In this document: positions 17,048 through 27,770 of the stretch, one piece after another
Layout of the letters: each line of letters opens with the position of its first letter
How positions within the stretch are numbered: position 1 is the first letter of the stretch
DNA from: Nocardioides sp.
GTDB taxonomy: Bacteria; Actinomycetota; Actinomycetes; Propionibacteriales; Nocardioidaceae
Direction of reading: 5' to 3'
Assembly (NCBI GenBank): GCA_037045645.1
Contig: JBAOIH010000004.1
Coordinates: 124,001 to 188,000 of the forward strand
DNA: 64,000 nucleotides
The notes under the pieces: generated by a model
What the model saw: only the letters and a program-made list of their open reading frames with translations
What the model was told of the DNA's origin: nothing
The model's database searches: none
Translations under genes and position numbers: made by a program

Positions 17048-18243
17048 CGGACGACCTCCTCGTCGAGTGTGGCGGCGAGTCGGCGCCGCGCACGATCAAA
17101 GCCCCACCCGGTGCCGACCAACACCGCTCCCAGCAGCAGGAAGAGCCAGGCTCCGGTGATGATCTGGCCGAAGACCGCGAAGCTCTGGAAGGTCGTGAAG
17201 ATCACCAGCGCACCCGTCGCGAGCAGGGTCAGGCGCCACGAGTCGTGCAGGATCCCCGCGACCGCCACCGCGACGGCGAGCGCCACATAGAGGACCACCG
17301 CGATAATCACGTGTGCCCAGTCGCCGGCGTTGACGTGCTCCAGATCGGTGTCGGTCACCCAGCGGACCAGGCCGAGGCTGACCACGGCCACGGCGAGCGC
17401 GATCAGCGGTTCGAACCGTTCCCAACCCTGACCTCGCCAGAGGGCCGCGGTGAGCGCGAGGCCGGCAAGCGCGACACCGAGCAGCAGCGACCAGTGCGGG
17501 TCGAAGGACTCCGGCTCCACGAACGGCAGAGCCGCGAAGAACATCGTGACCAGCACGAACGCGGCGCCGACCTCGCGCCACAGGTCCGCGAAGCGCGGCT
17601 CCCACTGTCCGTGGAGCACGCCCAAGCTCACGGCGAGAAGACCGGCGGCGCCCAGGGCCAACACGATCGAGGTCACCTCAGTGGTCTCCCAGGTGGTCTG
17701 CCACACGAACCACACCGCGCCCGCGCCGACGCCCACGATGAGCGGCCAGAGCGAGCGGGTTGCGTACGCGAGAGCCAGTGCGCCGACCGCCCACAGGCCG
17801 ACGAGTTTGGGTTCGTACGCCGCCACTTGCAGGCTCTGCGCGGCCTGGAAGATCACCGCACCGATCAGCAGCGCTGCCACCAGGCGAGCAGCGGCGACCA
17901 CTGGGTTGCTTTGGCCGAGTCGAGTCGCCAGCAGGTGCGAGCCGAATGTCGCGCCGAGCCAGCAGACGACCACGAGCGCGAAGCGGAGGAGTGGCGAGAG
18001 TTGATCGAGGTTGGCAGCCACCAGCCAGATCAGCCCGATGCCGACGAACGTCGCGCCGAGTCCGAGGAGCAGGTAGGTGAGCGAGAAGCGCGCGGGGGTC
18101 GGGGCGTACGAGCCGACGATCCGGGTGCTCTGCTCGGGGGTGATCACCCCCTCGGCCTCCCAACGAGCGGCCTGGTCTTGCAGCCAGACGTAATGCGACG
18201 CGGAGACAGCGGTCCGAGTTGCTCCGGGGGTTGAGGTGGTCAT
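17044..18243 (-). CDS. DUF2157 polytopic membrane protein
   Basis: The protein has 399 residues: a cytoplasmic N-terminal helical region (HYVWLQDQAARWEAEGVITPEQ) characteristic of DUF2157, followed by about twelve hydrophobic segments (for example YLLLGLGATFVGIGLIWLVA) and a basic C-terminus. The frame stays open upstream, but the ATG at 18243 is taken as start because the DUF2157 domain begins immediately after it and the upstream part overlaps another gene. It is translationally coupled to the GDYXXLXY gene. The function is unknown; an envelope role is inferred from topology. Confidence 0.82.
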   Translation of the reverse strand: MTTSTPGATRTAVSASHYVWLQDQAARWEAEGVITPEQSTRIVGSYAPTPARFSLTYLLLGLGATFVGIGLIWLVAANLDQLSPLLRFALVVVCWLGATFGSHLLATRLGQSNPVVAAARLVAALLIGAVIFQAAQSLQVAAYEPKLVGLWAVGALALAYATRSLWPLIVGVGAGAVWFVWQTTWETTEVTSIVLALGAAGLLAVSLGVLHGQWEPRFADLWREVGAAFVLVTMFFAALPFVEPESFDPHWSLLLGVALAGLALTAALWRGQGWERFEPLIALAVAVVSLGLVRWVTDTDLEHVNAGDWAHVIIAVVLYVALAVAVAVAGILHDSWRLTLLATGALVIFTTFQSFAVFGQIITGAWLFLLLGAVLVGTGWGFDRARRRLAATLDEEVVR

Positions 18244-18299
18244 GTGCTGAGTCTTTCGGATCGACGGCCGGCCCGCATGAGCCCGGCGGCTCGCCTTTG

Positions 18300-19544
18300 T
18301 CACCCGCGTACGACTGCTCGGCTGACCCTGGCGGATGTCCAGGCCACGATCTTCTCCAGCGGTCCGGAGCGACCGAGCAGGCCGAACACCATGCCGACCG
18401 GGACCAGCAGCAGCAGGTTGTAGCGCAACGGGTGCTCGATCGTCGGGCCGTACGTCGTGAAGACGATGTGCACCGCATAGAGCGTCAAGGTCATCGCGCC
18501 CGCACCGAAGAGCACCGACCACAGCCGGAACCCGGTGCGTACGACCAGCAGGCACAGCCCGATCACAAGCAGCGCCGAGCCGATGGAGCCGACCGCCTCG
18601 CCGATAGTGCCGCTGTGCGGGTGGATGCCGAGCAGGGTCCGCCAGTCGCCGTACATCGATTGCGAGATCTGCTCGGACGCCTCCTTGAGCTTGTCCTTGG
18701 GGATCGCGCCCTGGGCGTCGTACTTCATCAAGCTGCCCGCCACCTTGTCGCCTTGGTCCAGCGCGGTGTCGTACGCCGCTTGAGCGAACCGGGCGCAATA
18801 GAGGGAGAGTCCCGTCATCGCGGCGCCAACACCAGTCAGCCAGGCGGCTGGGCGCCACGAGCGCAGGTCGCAGCGGCCGACTCCCGCGCCGATCAACATG
18901 TAGCCGAACCACACCAGCGCTGGATAGGTGCCGGTCAAGAAGATGCTGTAGACCGCGCTGACGGGGTAGTCCCAGACGCTTTGGAAGGTGAGGTTGGAGC
19001 CCGCCGCGACGTCGGCGGTCTGGCTGAAGCCCAACTGAGCCCGATTGGCCAAGAAGAAGAGGACGGGCCCGATCACCAGCCAGGCGCCGCCAAGTGCGAA
19101 GAGCGTACGAGCGCGCCAGCGCAGGAACGGGATCAGCAGCAAGAAGAGTGTCGCGTAGACCGGCAAGATGATCAGGATGCCGGTGTTGGCCATCGCCAGC
19201 GCCAGGCCGATCACGAAGACGAGCACCGCGCGCACGGCCAGGCCGACGTATCGACTCGTGGCGTCCTTTAGTGGCTTCGTGCCACCGGTCATCAGGGCCA
19301 GGGAGACGCCGGCCAGCGTCGCGAAGAGGACCGACGGGCGCCCGGTCGTCAGTTCGCCCCACCACAGATAGTCGCCATTGGGGGCGTACGGCGTCGCGGT
19401 GTGCGCGAAGACCATGCCGATCAGGGCGAAGAAGCGGGCGACGTCGATCGCCACGATGCGACCGGCTGGGAGGTTGTCGAGCCAGCGGCGACGGATGCCG
19501 TACGAGTGAGTGCTCGCGGGTTCGACGAGGAGTGCGGTGGTCAT
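18300..19544 (-). CDS. DUF1624/DUF418-type multi-spanning membrane protein (acyltransferase-like)
   Basis: This 414-aa protein begins with the heparan-acetyltransferase/DUF1624-like motif RIVAIDVARFFALIGMVFAH and has about ten hydrophobic helices. The C-terminal half resembles DUF418 (LWSVLFGAGAMTLTLYAVH). Related proteins transfer acetyl groups across the membrane or have unknown roles. It lies 56 bases upstream of the DUF2157 gene on the same strand and diverges from the CIRCE/groEL region, so it may head a three-gene operon. Confidence 0.75.
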   Translation of the reverse strand: MTTALLVEPASTHSYGIRRRWLDNLPAGRIVAIDVARFFALIGMVFAHTATPYAPNGDYLWWGELTTGRPSVLFATLAGVSLALMTGGTKPLKDATSRYVGLAVRAVLVFVIGLALAMANTGILIILPVYATLFLLLIPFLRWRARTLFALGGAWLVIGPVLFFLANRAQLGFSQTADVAAGSNLTFQSVWDYPVSAVYSIFLTGTYPALVWFGYMLIGAGVGRCDLRSWRPAAWLTGVGAAMTGLSLYCARFAQAAYDTALDQGDKVAGSLMKYDAQGAIPKDKLKEASEQISQSMYGDWRTLLGIHPHSGTIGEAVGSIGSALLVIGLCLLVVRTGFRLWSVLFGAGAMTLTLYAVHIVFTTYGPTIEHPLRYNLLLLVPVGMVFGLLGRSGPLEKIVAWTSARVSRAVVRG

Positions 19545-19635
19545 GGCCTGAAGCCTCGGGCCGCTGCATGTCAGGACTGTGTCAACCGGTTCGCGAACCG
19601 GTCACAGGCGCTTTGCTCGAAAACTTCGCGATCTG

Positions 19636-19662
19636 TTTGCACTCGACCATGGCGAGTGCTAA
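19636..19662 (+). promoter_or_regulatory. CIRCE operator upstream of groEL
   Basis: TTTGCACTC-N9-GAGTGCTAA matches the CIRCE consensus (TTAGCACTC-N9-GAGTGCTAA) with two mismatches in the left arm. CIRCE is bound by the HrcA repressor, so groEL here is probably induced by heat through HrcA. Confidence 0.9.
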
Positions 19663-19824
19663 ACATGACGCTGGCAGTCTCGACCTGAGAGTGCCAATCC
19701 GACACCGGCGTCAGTCGAGGTCGACCCCCTGCCGGGAAGGGACCGTCAGGACCAGGGTCGATCGTCCGTCGCGGGCGACCCGCTGGCTGTCGTACACCAA
19801 AGACCAGAAGGAATCGCTCACAAC

Positions 19825-21450
<1,626 letters not shown>

Positions 21451-21456
<6 letters not shown>

Positions 21457-21686
21457 GCCAGAACGAGGAGGGAGCCCCGGCGTAGCCGGGTGCGACCGAC
21501 GAGTGGCGGTGAAGAAGTCCAATATCGATGGATTTCTGAGCCAGAACGAGGAGGGAGCCCCGGCGTAGCCGGGTGCGACCGACGAGTGGCGGTGAAGAAG
21601 TCCAATATGGATGGATTTCTGAGCCAGAGCGAGGAGGGAGCCCCGGCGTAGCCGGGTGCGACCGACGAGTGGCGGTGAAGAAGTCC
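21451..21686. repeat. 83-bp tandem repeat overlapping the groEL 3' end
   Basis: Copies start at 21451, 21534 and 21617 (the last ends at about 21686). Each begins TTCTGAGCCAGAACGAGGAG, contains the inverted repeat CCCCGGCGTAGCCGGG, and ends GGTGAAGAAGTCC. The copies differ by only a few substitutions. The first copy includes the last Phe codon and stop codon of groEL, so the duplications presumably arose there. Confidence 0.9.
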
Positions 21687-21700
21687 GGTTCAAGACAGCA

Positions 21701-21758
21701 GGTTGAGGAGCGTCGGCTCGCCCGAGCGAAGCGAGGGGGAGCGACGCGTCTCGAAACC
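21701..21758. repeat. Interspersed palindromic repeat (GGTTGAGGAGCG...GTCTCGAAACC)
   Basis: A long, diverged copy of the interspersed family: the ends are canonical, and the central part contains a second hairpin CTCGCCCGAGCGAAGCGAG. Confidence 0.75.
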
Positions 21759-21788
21759 GAGTCGTCCGTCGCACAGAGTCACTCGAGG

Positions 21789-21816
21789 CCCCGGCTTCCC
21801 GTACGGGAGGCCGGGG
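21789..21816 (+). terminator. Strong hairpin terminator downstream of groEL
   Basis: A 28-base hairpin, CCCCGGC-T-TCCC-GTAC-GGGA-G-GCCGGGG, is followed by TTTCGG. It is nearly perfectly paired (one T-G wobble) and is the best intrinsic terminator in this intergenic region. Confidence 0.7.
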
Positions 21817-21863
21817 TTTCGGCCATTTCGGGCAAGGGTGAGAGTGCAGCTGCTGCCCGGTGA

Positions 21864-21938
21864 GAGTTCGAGCGTACGCGTGAACTCGCGCCGCTTGGAG
21901 CGTTCAAACCGGTGGAGTTCGAGCGTACGCGTGAACTC
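21864..21938. repeat. Pair of GAGTTC-centred palindromic repeats
   Basis: Two identical 24-base copies (21864-21887 and 21915-21938) begin GAGTTCGAGCG and end GCGTGAACTC, 27 bases apart. A second pair with one base change is at 42453-42527. Both pairs lie just downstream of the stop codon of a reverse-strand gene. Confidence 0.8.
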
Positions 21939-21967
21939 GCACAGCAGGGGTGGTGAGGCGCGCGAGC

Positions 21968-23140
21968 TCAGTCGTCGTACTCCGGGTGCGGACCCAGGCC
22001 CGTACGGCGTCGCACCAGGTCGACGACTTCGAGTGCGGCCTCCCGCGCCGCGGGGGTTGGGTCGCCCGTGGCCAGTGAGGCATCGGGTCGGTCGACAGTC
22101 ACTCGCAGTCGCTCGCCGCTGCGCCGCGCGCGTACGCCTGGCTTGTCGGTCTCATAGCTGATCTGTACGTCCAGTAGTCGGATCCCCGACTGCCGCCACC
22201 AGTCCTGACCAGCAGGACCGGCGAACCGCTCCATCTCGTGGTTGAAGGCGTGGTGGAACCGCGTGATTTGCTCGCTCTGGATGGGTCCTCCGCCGACGAA
22301 ACGCAGCTCCGAGGGCAGCTCCGGAGCCGCTGCGCCTCGACCCTGGATCTCGACGCGAAACGCGGGTAGCGACTCGTCGCCGGCGGGGATTGGGCGCACG
22401 GTCAGATAGTCCTCGACGGTGCTGCTCCAAGCCTGGCGTTCGTACGACAGCCGCACCAGGCCACCTCGCACCGCCCGCACGAAGTCATAGGGCACGAAAG
22501 ACACCTCGTGCTTGTCGGACCATCGCAGAGACTTCGCTGCCCTTGCGAAGCCCTGGCTCGTGCAGAACGCCAGGGCCTCTCCCGACGTGGCGACGACTGT
22601 GTCGTCGTCGCGGCGAGTCACCACGAGGCGGGCCCGGCCATAGCCGTCCGGCGGGAGTCGAAACTCTGCGTGCGCGGTGTGCTTGCGGTCCGGCGATGAT
22701 TTGGGTGGTGAGCTCCACCGGTATTCGAAGGCGTTGTCCACCACGTGCTGGCGACACGCTTCGAGCACCGTGGGATCCCAACCGCGTGCGAGCGCAAGGC
22801 GACTCACCAGACCATGCACCACATCGAGCAGCATCTCGGCCCGCGTGGGGATCGAGCGATCGACGAATCCCGTGGGCAGGTGCGCGTGGGCCATCTCGAA
22901 CCCCTCGGGGCGATCCAATTGCACCTGGGCGAGCACCCGGTCGAGATCTGGTCCGTGGCGGGTGAACAACCGCAGTTCAGTGACCCGGTTGGCCAGTTCG
23001 AGTTTGCCCAGGGCTTCGGTATACAACTCCGCAATCGAGCGGCAGCCGCGAATGGCGACATCACACACATGGTCATCGCCCGTGATCCGATCGGCGTACC
23101 CGGTTGCGGGATAGGGATGGATGAGCGACAGCGTGGCCAT
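21968..23140 (-). CDS. Hypothetical protein (390 aa)
   Basis: I do not recognise this family. The chosen ATG at 23140 starts MATLSLIHPYPATGYADRIT; the frame extends slightly further upstream. The protein is soluble, acidic and Arg-rich with no obvious signal peptide, membrane segments or catalytic motif. Codon usage and the phase of CGTACG sites match neighbouring genes, so it is very likely coding. A palindrome pair lies 30-104 bases after its stop codon. It is divergent from a small hypothetical gene. Confidence 0.65.
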   Translation of the reverse strand: MATLSLIHPYPATGYADRITGDDHVCDVAIRGCRSIAELYTEALGKLELANRVTELRLFTRHGPDLDRVLAQVQLDRPEGFEMAHAHLPTGFVDRSIPTRAEMLLDVVHGLVSRLALARGWDPTVLEACRQHVVDNAFEYRWSSPPKSSPDRKHTAHAEFRLPPDGYGRARLVVTRRDDDTVVATSGEALAFCTSQGFARAAKSLRWSDKHEVSFVPYDFVRAVRGGLVRLSYERQAWSSTVEDYLTVRPIPAGDESLPAFRVEIQGRGAAAPELPSELRFVGGGPIQSEQITRFHHAFNHEMERFAGPAGQDWWRQSGIRLLDVQISYETDKPGVRARRSGERLRVTVDRPDASLATGDPTPAAREAALEVVDLVRRRTGLGPHPEYDD

Positions 23141-23221
23141 GATCGACCATTGTGGCCGACGCGTGAGCCACACTCGTCAGGTGACAGCTCTCCTGCCTGC
23201 ATCGGACGCCGGGCCAGCGCG

Positions 23222-23533
23222 ATGGTTGCTGCGCAGCGAGAAGCCCCGCGAGTGCCGATTCCGCACCGGACGATGTTGCTGTTCACCGGCCCCGTCTCGG
23301 TGCTGCGTGATGCCGCTGAACTCGCGTGGCATGGCACCGCGGATGGCTCCATGCCGCCCCATCTGGCCTGGCCGGAGGATAAGGCGTGGAGCATGGCGTG
23401 CGAGGTCGATGAGGAGGTCGAGTTCAGCGTGGGGTGCTCGGCAGCGGCTGCGAAGGCGTTGGCCGAGGCGATGCCCGATCAGGTGCGCCAGGTGGCGTAC
23501 GGAGAAAACGCTGCGATGTATCGCGACGGCTAG
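23222..23533 (+). CDS. Small hypothetical protein (103 aa)
   Basis: The frame from ATG 23222 encodes MLLFTGPVSVLRDAAELAWH, AWSMACEVDEEVEFSVGCSA and a C-terminal YGENAAMYRDG. The even amino acid composition looks like a real small soluble protein of unknown family. The N-terminal 15 residues are Arg/Pro-rich and may not be translated; MLLF at about 23273 is an alternative start. A different frame just upstream (VTALLPASDAGPARWLLRS) also looks protein-like, so a frameshift near 23265 cannot be excluded. Confidence 0.5.
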   Translation: MVAAQREAPRVPIPHRTMLLFTGPVSVLRDAAELAWHGTADGSMPPHLAWPEDKAWSMACEVDEEVEFSVGCSAAAAKALAEAMPDQVRQVAYGENAAMYRDG

Positions 23534-23577
23534 CGCATCCATATGCGGACGAGCGCCGGAAGGGCTACGGTCCGAAT

Positions 23578-24798
23578 ATGGAGAAGGTGGCGATCGTCGG
23601 GGCCGGCATGGTCGGCCTGTCAACAGCGTGGTTCCTCCAGGAACACGGGGTCCAGGTCACGGTGCTGGATCGTACGGGCGTCGCGGCGGGCTCCTCGTGG
23701 GGCAACGCCGGCTGGTTGACGCCGGGACTGGCAACGCCGCTGCCCGAGCCTGCGGTGTTGAAGTACGGCGTACGCGCGGTCATCTCGCCGAAGTCGCCGG
23801 TCTATGTCCCCGTCACGGCTGATCGTCGGCTGCTTCAGTTCCTGGTGAAGTTCGCTAAGAACTCCACGATGGCCCAATGGCGTGTCGCGATGAAGGCGCT
23901 AGTGCCGATCAACGGCCTGGCGCTGGAGTCGTTTGACGTCTTGCATGACGGCGGCGTGAAGGCGCCGACGTACGACGCCCACTCCTTCATCGCCGCCTAT
24001 CACTCACCCGAGGAGCGCAAGGTGCTGCTCGAAGAGATCGAGCACATCCGCGCGAGCGGTCAGGAGTTGGAGTACGACGTCCTCGACGGCAACCAGGCGC
24101 GCGCGATCGAGCCCTCGCTCTCGCCCGCGATCGGGGCGGCGCTGCGGCTGCACGGCCAGCGCTACATCACCCCGAGTGAGTACGTCGCCTCGCTCGCCGA
24201 GGCGGTGGGGGAGCGCGGCGCCCGGATCGTCAGCGGCGTCCAGGTCAGCTCGATCAAGGATCGTGGCCGCAGTGTCAGCGTCGCGGGCGAGGACTACGAC
24301 GCGGTCGTGATCGCGAGCGGTGCTTGGCTGAGCAAGCTCGCGCGGCCGTTCGGTGTGAAGACGCCGGTGCAGGCCGGGCGCGGCTACAGCTTCACGATCC
24401 CGATCGAGCAGGTGCCGACGGGTCCGGTTTATTTCCCGGCGCAACGCGTGGCGTGTACGCCCGTCGGTGACCGGCTCCGCGTCGCCGGGATGATGGAGTT
24501 CCGCCCCGCGGACGCGGGGCTCGACACGCGTCGGATCGAGGCGATCGTCGATGCCGCCCGGCCGCTGCTGCGAGGTGCGGAACTCGGCTCCCGACGTGAC
24601 GAGTGGGTTGGCGCGCGTCCGTGTACGCCTGACGGGCTGCCGCTGATCGGCCCGACCAAGTCGAGCAACGTCTTTGTCGCGGGCGGTCACGGCATGTGGG
24701 GCATCACGCTAGGTCCCGCGACGGGCAGGTTGCTCGCCGAGCGGATGATCACGGGCACGCTGCCGGAGCCGTTGCGGCCGTTCGACCCGCTGCGCTGA
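23578..24798 (+). CDS. FAD-dependent D-amino acid dehydrogenase / amine oxidase (DadA-like)
   Basis: This 406-aa protein belongs to the DAO family. The N-terminal dinucleotide fold VAIVGAGMVGLSTAWFLQEH binds FAD; SSWGNAGWLTPG is the usual DadA-like loop; the C-terminal GHGMWGITLGPATGRLLAE completes the FAD site. Such enzymes oxidatively deaminate D-amino acids or glycine-like substrates. It lies upstream of the arginine deiminase operon on the same strand but is separated by a 170-base gap with its own palindromes, so it is probably expressed separately. The substrate is not predictable from sequence alone. Confidence 0.85.
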   Translation: MEKVAIVGAGMVGLSTAWFLQEHGVQVTVLDRTGVAAGSSWGNAGWLTPGLATPLPEPAVLKYGVRAVISPKSPVYVPVTADRRLLQFLVKFAKNSTMAQWRVAMKALVPINGLALESFDVLHDGGVKAPTYDAHSFIAAYHSPEERKVLLEEIEHIRASGQELEYDVLDGNQARAIEPSLSPAIGAALRLHGQRYITPSEYVASLAEAVGERGARIVSGVQVSSIKDRGRSVSVAGEDYDAVVIASGAWLSKLARPFGVKTPVQAGRGYSFTIPIEQVPTGPVYFPAQRVACTPVGDRLRVAGMMEFRPADAGLDTRRIEAIVDAARPLLRGAELGSRRDEWVGARPCTPDGLPLIGPTKSSNVFVAGGHGMWGITLGPATGRLLAERMITGTLPEPLRPFDPLR

Positions 24799-24909
24799 GC
24801 GTGTTCGGCGTGCTCGCCCGACCCGGCCCGCTAGCCAGTCCAGCCCGGACGTTGTGACCGGATCGACACCTCCAGCAGGGGGATTTAGTCACTCTGACAG
24901 TTCCTGCCT

Positions 24910-24956
24910 ACTACAATCAGTAGTAACGCAACGACGACGTTGCAAAAACAGGGACA
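24910..24956 (+). promoter_or_regulatory. Two inverted repeats in the arcD upstream region
   Basis: ACTAC-AATCA-GTAGT (about 24911-24925) and GCAACG-ACGA-CGTTGC (about 24927-24942) occur directly before the arcD ribosome binding site. They sit in an unusually AT-rich stretch, as expected for a promoter with operators. No regulator is assigned. Confidence 0.4.
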
Positions 24957-24968
24957 AGAGGGATCGTC

Positions 24969-26429
24969 ATGTCAGTGCAGGACATCGAATCGCCCTCCAC
25001 CCCGAGTCCGCGCACCGCGATGAAGGGGCTCTCCCTCGCCGCGCTCACGGCCCTGGTGGTCGGCTCCATGATCGGCAGCGGAATCTTCGCGCTGCCCTCG
25101 CAGATGGCCGGGAGTGCCGCCCCCGGTCCGTTGTTGATCGGCTGGCTGATCACCGGCGTCGGCATGCTGATGCTGGCGTTCGTATTCCAGACCCTGGCGG
25201 TCCGCAAACCCGAGGTCGACGGCGGCGTCTACGGGTACGCCCGCGCGGGCTTCGGCAACTACATCGGCTTCAGTTCGGCCTGGGGTTACTGGGTCTCCGC
25301 CTGGGTCGGCAACGTGTCGTACCTCGTGCTCGTGATGGCCACCCTCGGCGTGTGGTTCCCCACCTTCGAGGGCGGCAACACCGTGCCCGCGATCATCGGC
25401 GCCTCGGTGATCCTCTGGGCGATCCACGTGCTCACGTTGCGCGGCATCCAAGGTGCGGCCGTTATCAATGCCATCGTCACAGTCGCCAAGGTCGTGCCGA
25501 TCCTGACCTTCGTCGCGATCGCCGCAGTCGGTTTCAAGGCTGGCATCTTCACCGCTGACGTCTGGGGCGGCCAGGCCGACCTCGGCAGCACTCTGACCCA
25601 GGTCAAGTCGATGATGCTGGTGACCGTCTGGGTCTTCATCGGCATCGAGGGTGCGGCCGTCTACTCCCAGCGCGCCAAGTCGCGTACGGACGTCGGCAAG
25701 GCCACCGTGCTCGGATTCGTCGGCGTGCTGGCGCTGCTGATGGCGGTCAACCTGTTGTCGTACGGCCTGATGGCTCAAGCCAAGATCGCCGGTCTCGCGG
25801 ACCCGTCGATGGCGCAACTGATGAAGCACCAGGTCGGCGCCTGGGGCGCGACCTTCATCTCGATCGGCGTGCTGGTCTCCGTGCTCGGCGCGCTGCTGAG
25901 TTGGGTGCTGCTCTGCGTCGAGATCCTGCGCCTGCCCGCTCACGAAGGCGTGATGCCCAAGTTCTTGGCCAAAGAGAACGCCCACGGCGCCCCTGTCAAC
26001 GCGCTCTGGGTGACGAACGCCTGCGTCCAAGCGATGTTGTTGTGGACGCTGGTCAACGCGTCGACGTACAACAACCTGGTCTACCTTGCGACCTCGCTGA
26101 TCCTGCTGCCCTACCTGTGGTCGGCGCTGTATCAAGTCAAGCTCGCCGCGACCGGCGAGACGTACGAAGGGCAGAGCAGCGCCCGCGACCTGCTGATCGG
26201 TGGCGTCGCTCTCGTGTACGCCGTGTGGCTGGTCTACGCGGGCGGCTGGCAGTACGTCCTGGTCGCTGCGCTGTTCTACCTGATCGGTACCGCCGCCTAT
26301 GTATGGGCGCGCAAGGAGAGCAAGCAGACCGTCTTCACTCCGGTCGAAGTCGGCGCCGTGAGCGTCGTCGCCATCACTTCGGTGATCGCCGTGATCGGCA
26401 TCGCCGCTGGCTGGCTCAGCGTGATCTGA
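24969..26429 (+). CDS. arcD: Arginine/ornithine antiporter (APC family)
   Basis: The protein has 486 residues with 12-13 hydrophobic helices. The first helix carries GSMIGSGIFALPSQMAGSAA, the substrate-binding GSGIF motif of APC amino-acid transporters. The adjacent arcA, arcB and arcC identify it as ArcD, exchanging extracellular arginine for ornithine. It is the first gene of a tight operon (54 bases to arcA). Confidence 0.92.
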   Translation: MSVQDIESPSTPSPRTAMKGLSLAALTALVVGSMIGSGIFALPSQMAGSAAPGPLLIGWLITGVGMLMLAFVFQTLAVRKPEVDGGVYGYARAGFGNYIGFSSAWGYWVSAWVGNVSYLVLVMATLGVWFPTFEGGNTVPAIIGASVILWAIHVLTLRGIQGAAVINAIVTVAKVVPILTFVAIAAVGFKAGIFTADVWGGQADLGSTLTQVKSMMLVTVWVFIGIEGAAVYSQRAKSRTDVGKATVLGFVGVLALLMAVNLLSYGLMAQAKIAGLADPSMAQLMKHQVGAWGATFISIGVLVSVLGALLSWVLLCVEILRLPAHEGVMPKFLAKENAHGAPVNALWVTNACVQAMLLWTLVNASTYNNLVYLATSLILLPYLWSALYQVKLAATGETYEGQSSARDLLIGGVALVYAVWLVYAGGWQYVLVAALFYLIGTAAYVWARKESKQTVFTPVEVGAVSVVAITSVIAVIGIAAGWLSVI

Positions 26430-26483
26430 GTCAGCACCCACCCTGATCGAACCGCTTACCAGCAAAGAGAGAAGGAACCTCAG

Positions 26484-27740
26484 ATGACCACCCCCATCAC
26501 CCCCGGTGTCTGGTCCGAGGCAGGAAGACTGCGAACCGTGCTGGTGGCGAGCCCCGGGCTCGCGCACCAGCGACTCACCCCGGAGACGTCGGACAAGTTG
26601 CTCTTCGACGACGTGATCTGGGTCCAGCAGGCCAAGCGCGACCACTTCGACTTCACCGCCAAGTTGCGAGAGCGCGGCATCGAGGTCTTGGAGTTGCACG
26701 AGTCGTTGACCCAGGTGTTGGAAGACGAGGCCGGTCGTGCCTGGTTGCTCGATCGCAAGATCATCCCCGATCTCGTCGGCGACGGCTTGGCGGGCGAGAT
26801 CCGCGGCTGGCTCGATGAACTCCCTGCGCTGCACCTTGCGGAGTTCCTCGTGGGCGGCATCTCCTACCAGGACGTGCCCAAGTCGGTCGGCGGCTCGTTG
26901 CTGGCCACGCTGCGCGACCTCGAACCAGCTGGGTTCGTCGTACGCCCGCTGCCCAATACGCTCTTCATGCGTGACAACAGCGCGTGGATCTTCGGAGGGG
27001 TCGCGCTCAACCCGATGTACATGCCCGCGCGACGCCAGGAGACTCTGCTGACGACCGCGATCTACAAATTCCACCCGACGTTCGCGGGCGCGAAGTTCCC
27101 CGTCTGGTTCGGTGACCTCGACCCCGGCCTGGTGCCGGAGGATCATGGCCTGGCCACCCTGGAAGGCGGCGACATCATGCCGCTGGGCAAGGGCATCGTG
27201 TTGATCGGGATGAGCCAACGCACCTCGCAGCAGGCGATCACGCAGTTGGCCAGCAACCTCTTCGATGCGGGCGCCGCGGAGCGGGTCATCGTGGCCGCGC
27301 TGCCACGGATCAGGTCGGCGATGCACCTCGACACGGTCTTCACCTTCTGCGACCGCGACGTCGTGACGGCGTACGCCCCGGTCACGCACGGCATCAAGCC
27401 CTTCAGCATCCGACCCGACGGCGACGGTGGGTTGGACGTACGCGCCGACAAGGGCGGACTGGTCGACACCCTCAGCGAGGCACTCGGCGTGAAGTTCCGT
27501 GAGGTCAACACCGGCGGCGACCTCTACGGCATCGAACGCGAGCAGTGGGACGACGGCAACAACGTCGTCGCCCTAGAGCCGGGCGTGGTGGTCGGCTACG
27601 ACCGCAACACCCAGACCAACACCGCGCTGCGTAAGGCGGGCGTCGAGGTCATCACGATCGACGCCTCCGAGCTCGGCCGCGGACGTGGCGGCGGGCGTTG
27701 CATGACCTGCCCCGTCGTCCGCGACTCCCTCGACTACTGA
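26484..27740 (+). CDS. arcA: Arginine deiminase
   Basis: ArcA (418 aa) hydrolyses arginine to citrulline and ammonia. Family motifs are complete: FMRDNSAWIFGGVALNP, LEGGDIMPLGKGIVLIGMS, MHLDTVFTFCDRD, and the C-terminal GRGGGRCMTCPVVRD containing the predicted catalytic cysteine. A ribosome binding site GAAGGAA precedes the ATG. It is second in arcDABC; the pathway yields ATP without oxygen and neutralises acid. Confidence 0.96.
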   Translation: MTTPITPGVWSEAGRLRTVLVASPGLAHQRLTPETSDKLLFDDVIWVQQAKRDHFDFTAKLRERGIEVLELHESLTQVLEDEAGRAWLLDRKIIPDLVGDGLAGEIRGWLDELPALHLAEFLVGGISYQDVPKSVGGSLLATLRDLEPAGFVVRPLPNTLFMRDNSAWIFGGVALNPMYMPARRQETLLTTAIYKFHPTFAGAKFPVWFGDLDPGLVPEDHGLATLEGGDIMPLGKGIVLIGMSQRTSQQAITQLASNLFDAGAAERVIVAALPRIRSAMHLDTVFTFCDRDVVTAYAPVTHGIKPFSIRPDGDGGLDVRADKGGLVDTLSEALGVKFREVNTGGDLYGIEREQWDDGNNVVALEPGVVVGYDRNTQTNTALRKAGVEVITIDASELGRGRGGGRCMTCPVVRDSLDY

Positions 27741-27770
27741 CCACACACTCTCTTTCGTAAGGACACGACC

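Noticed and set aside
24972..27389. An 805-codon antisense frame across arcD and arcA
   Set aside because: Same shadow effect; low-complexity Arg/Asp/Gln-rich translation with no start signals.
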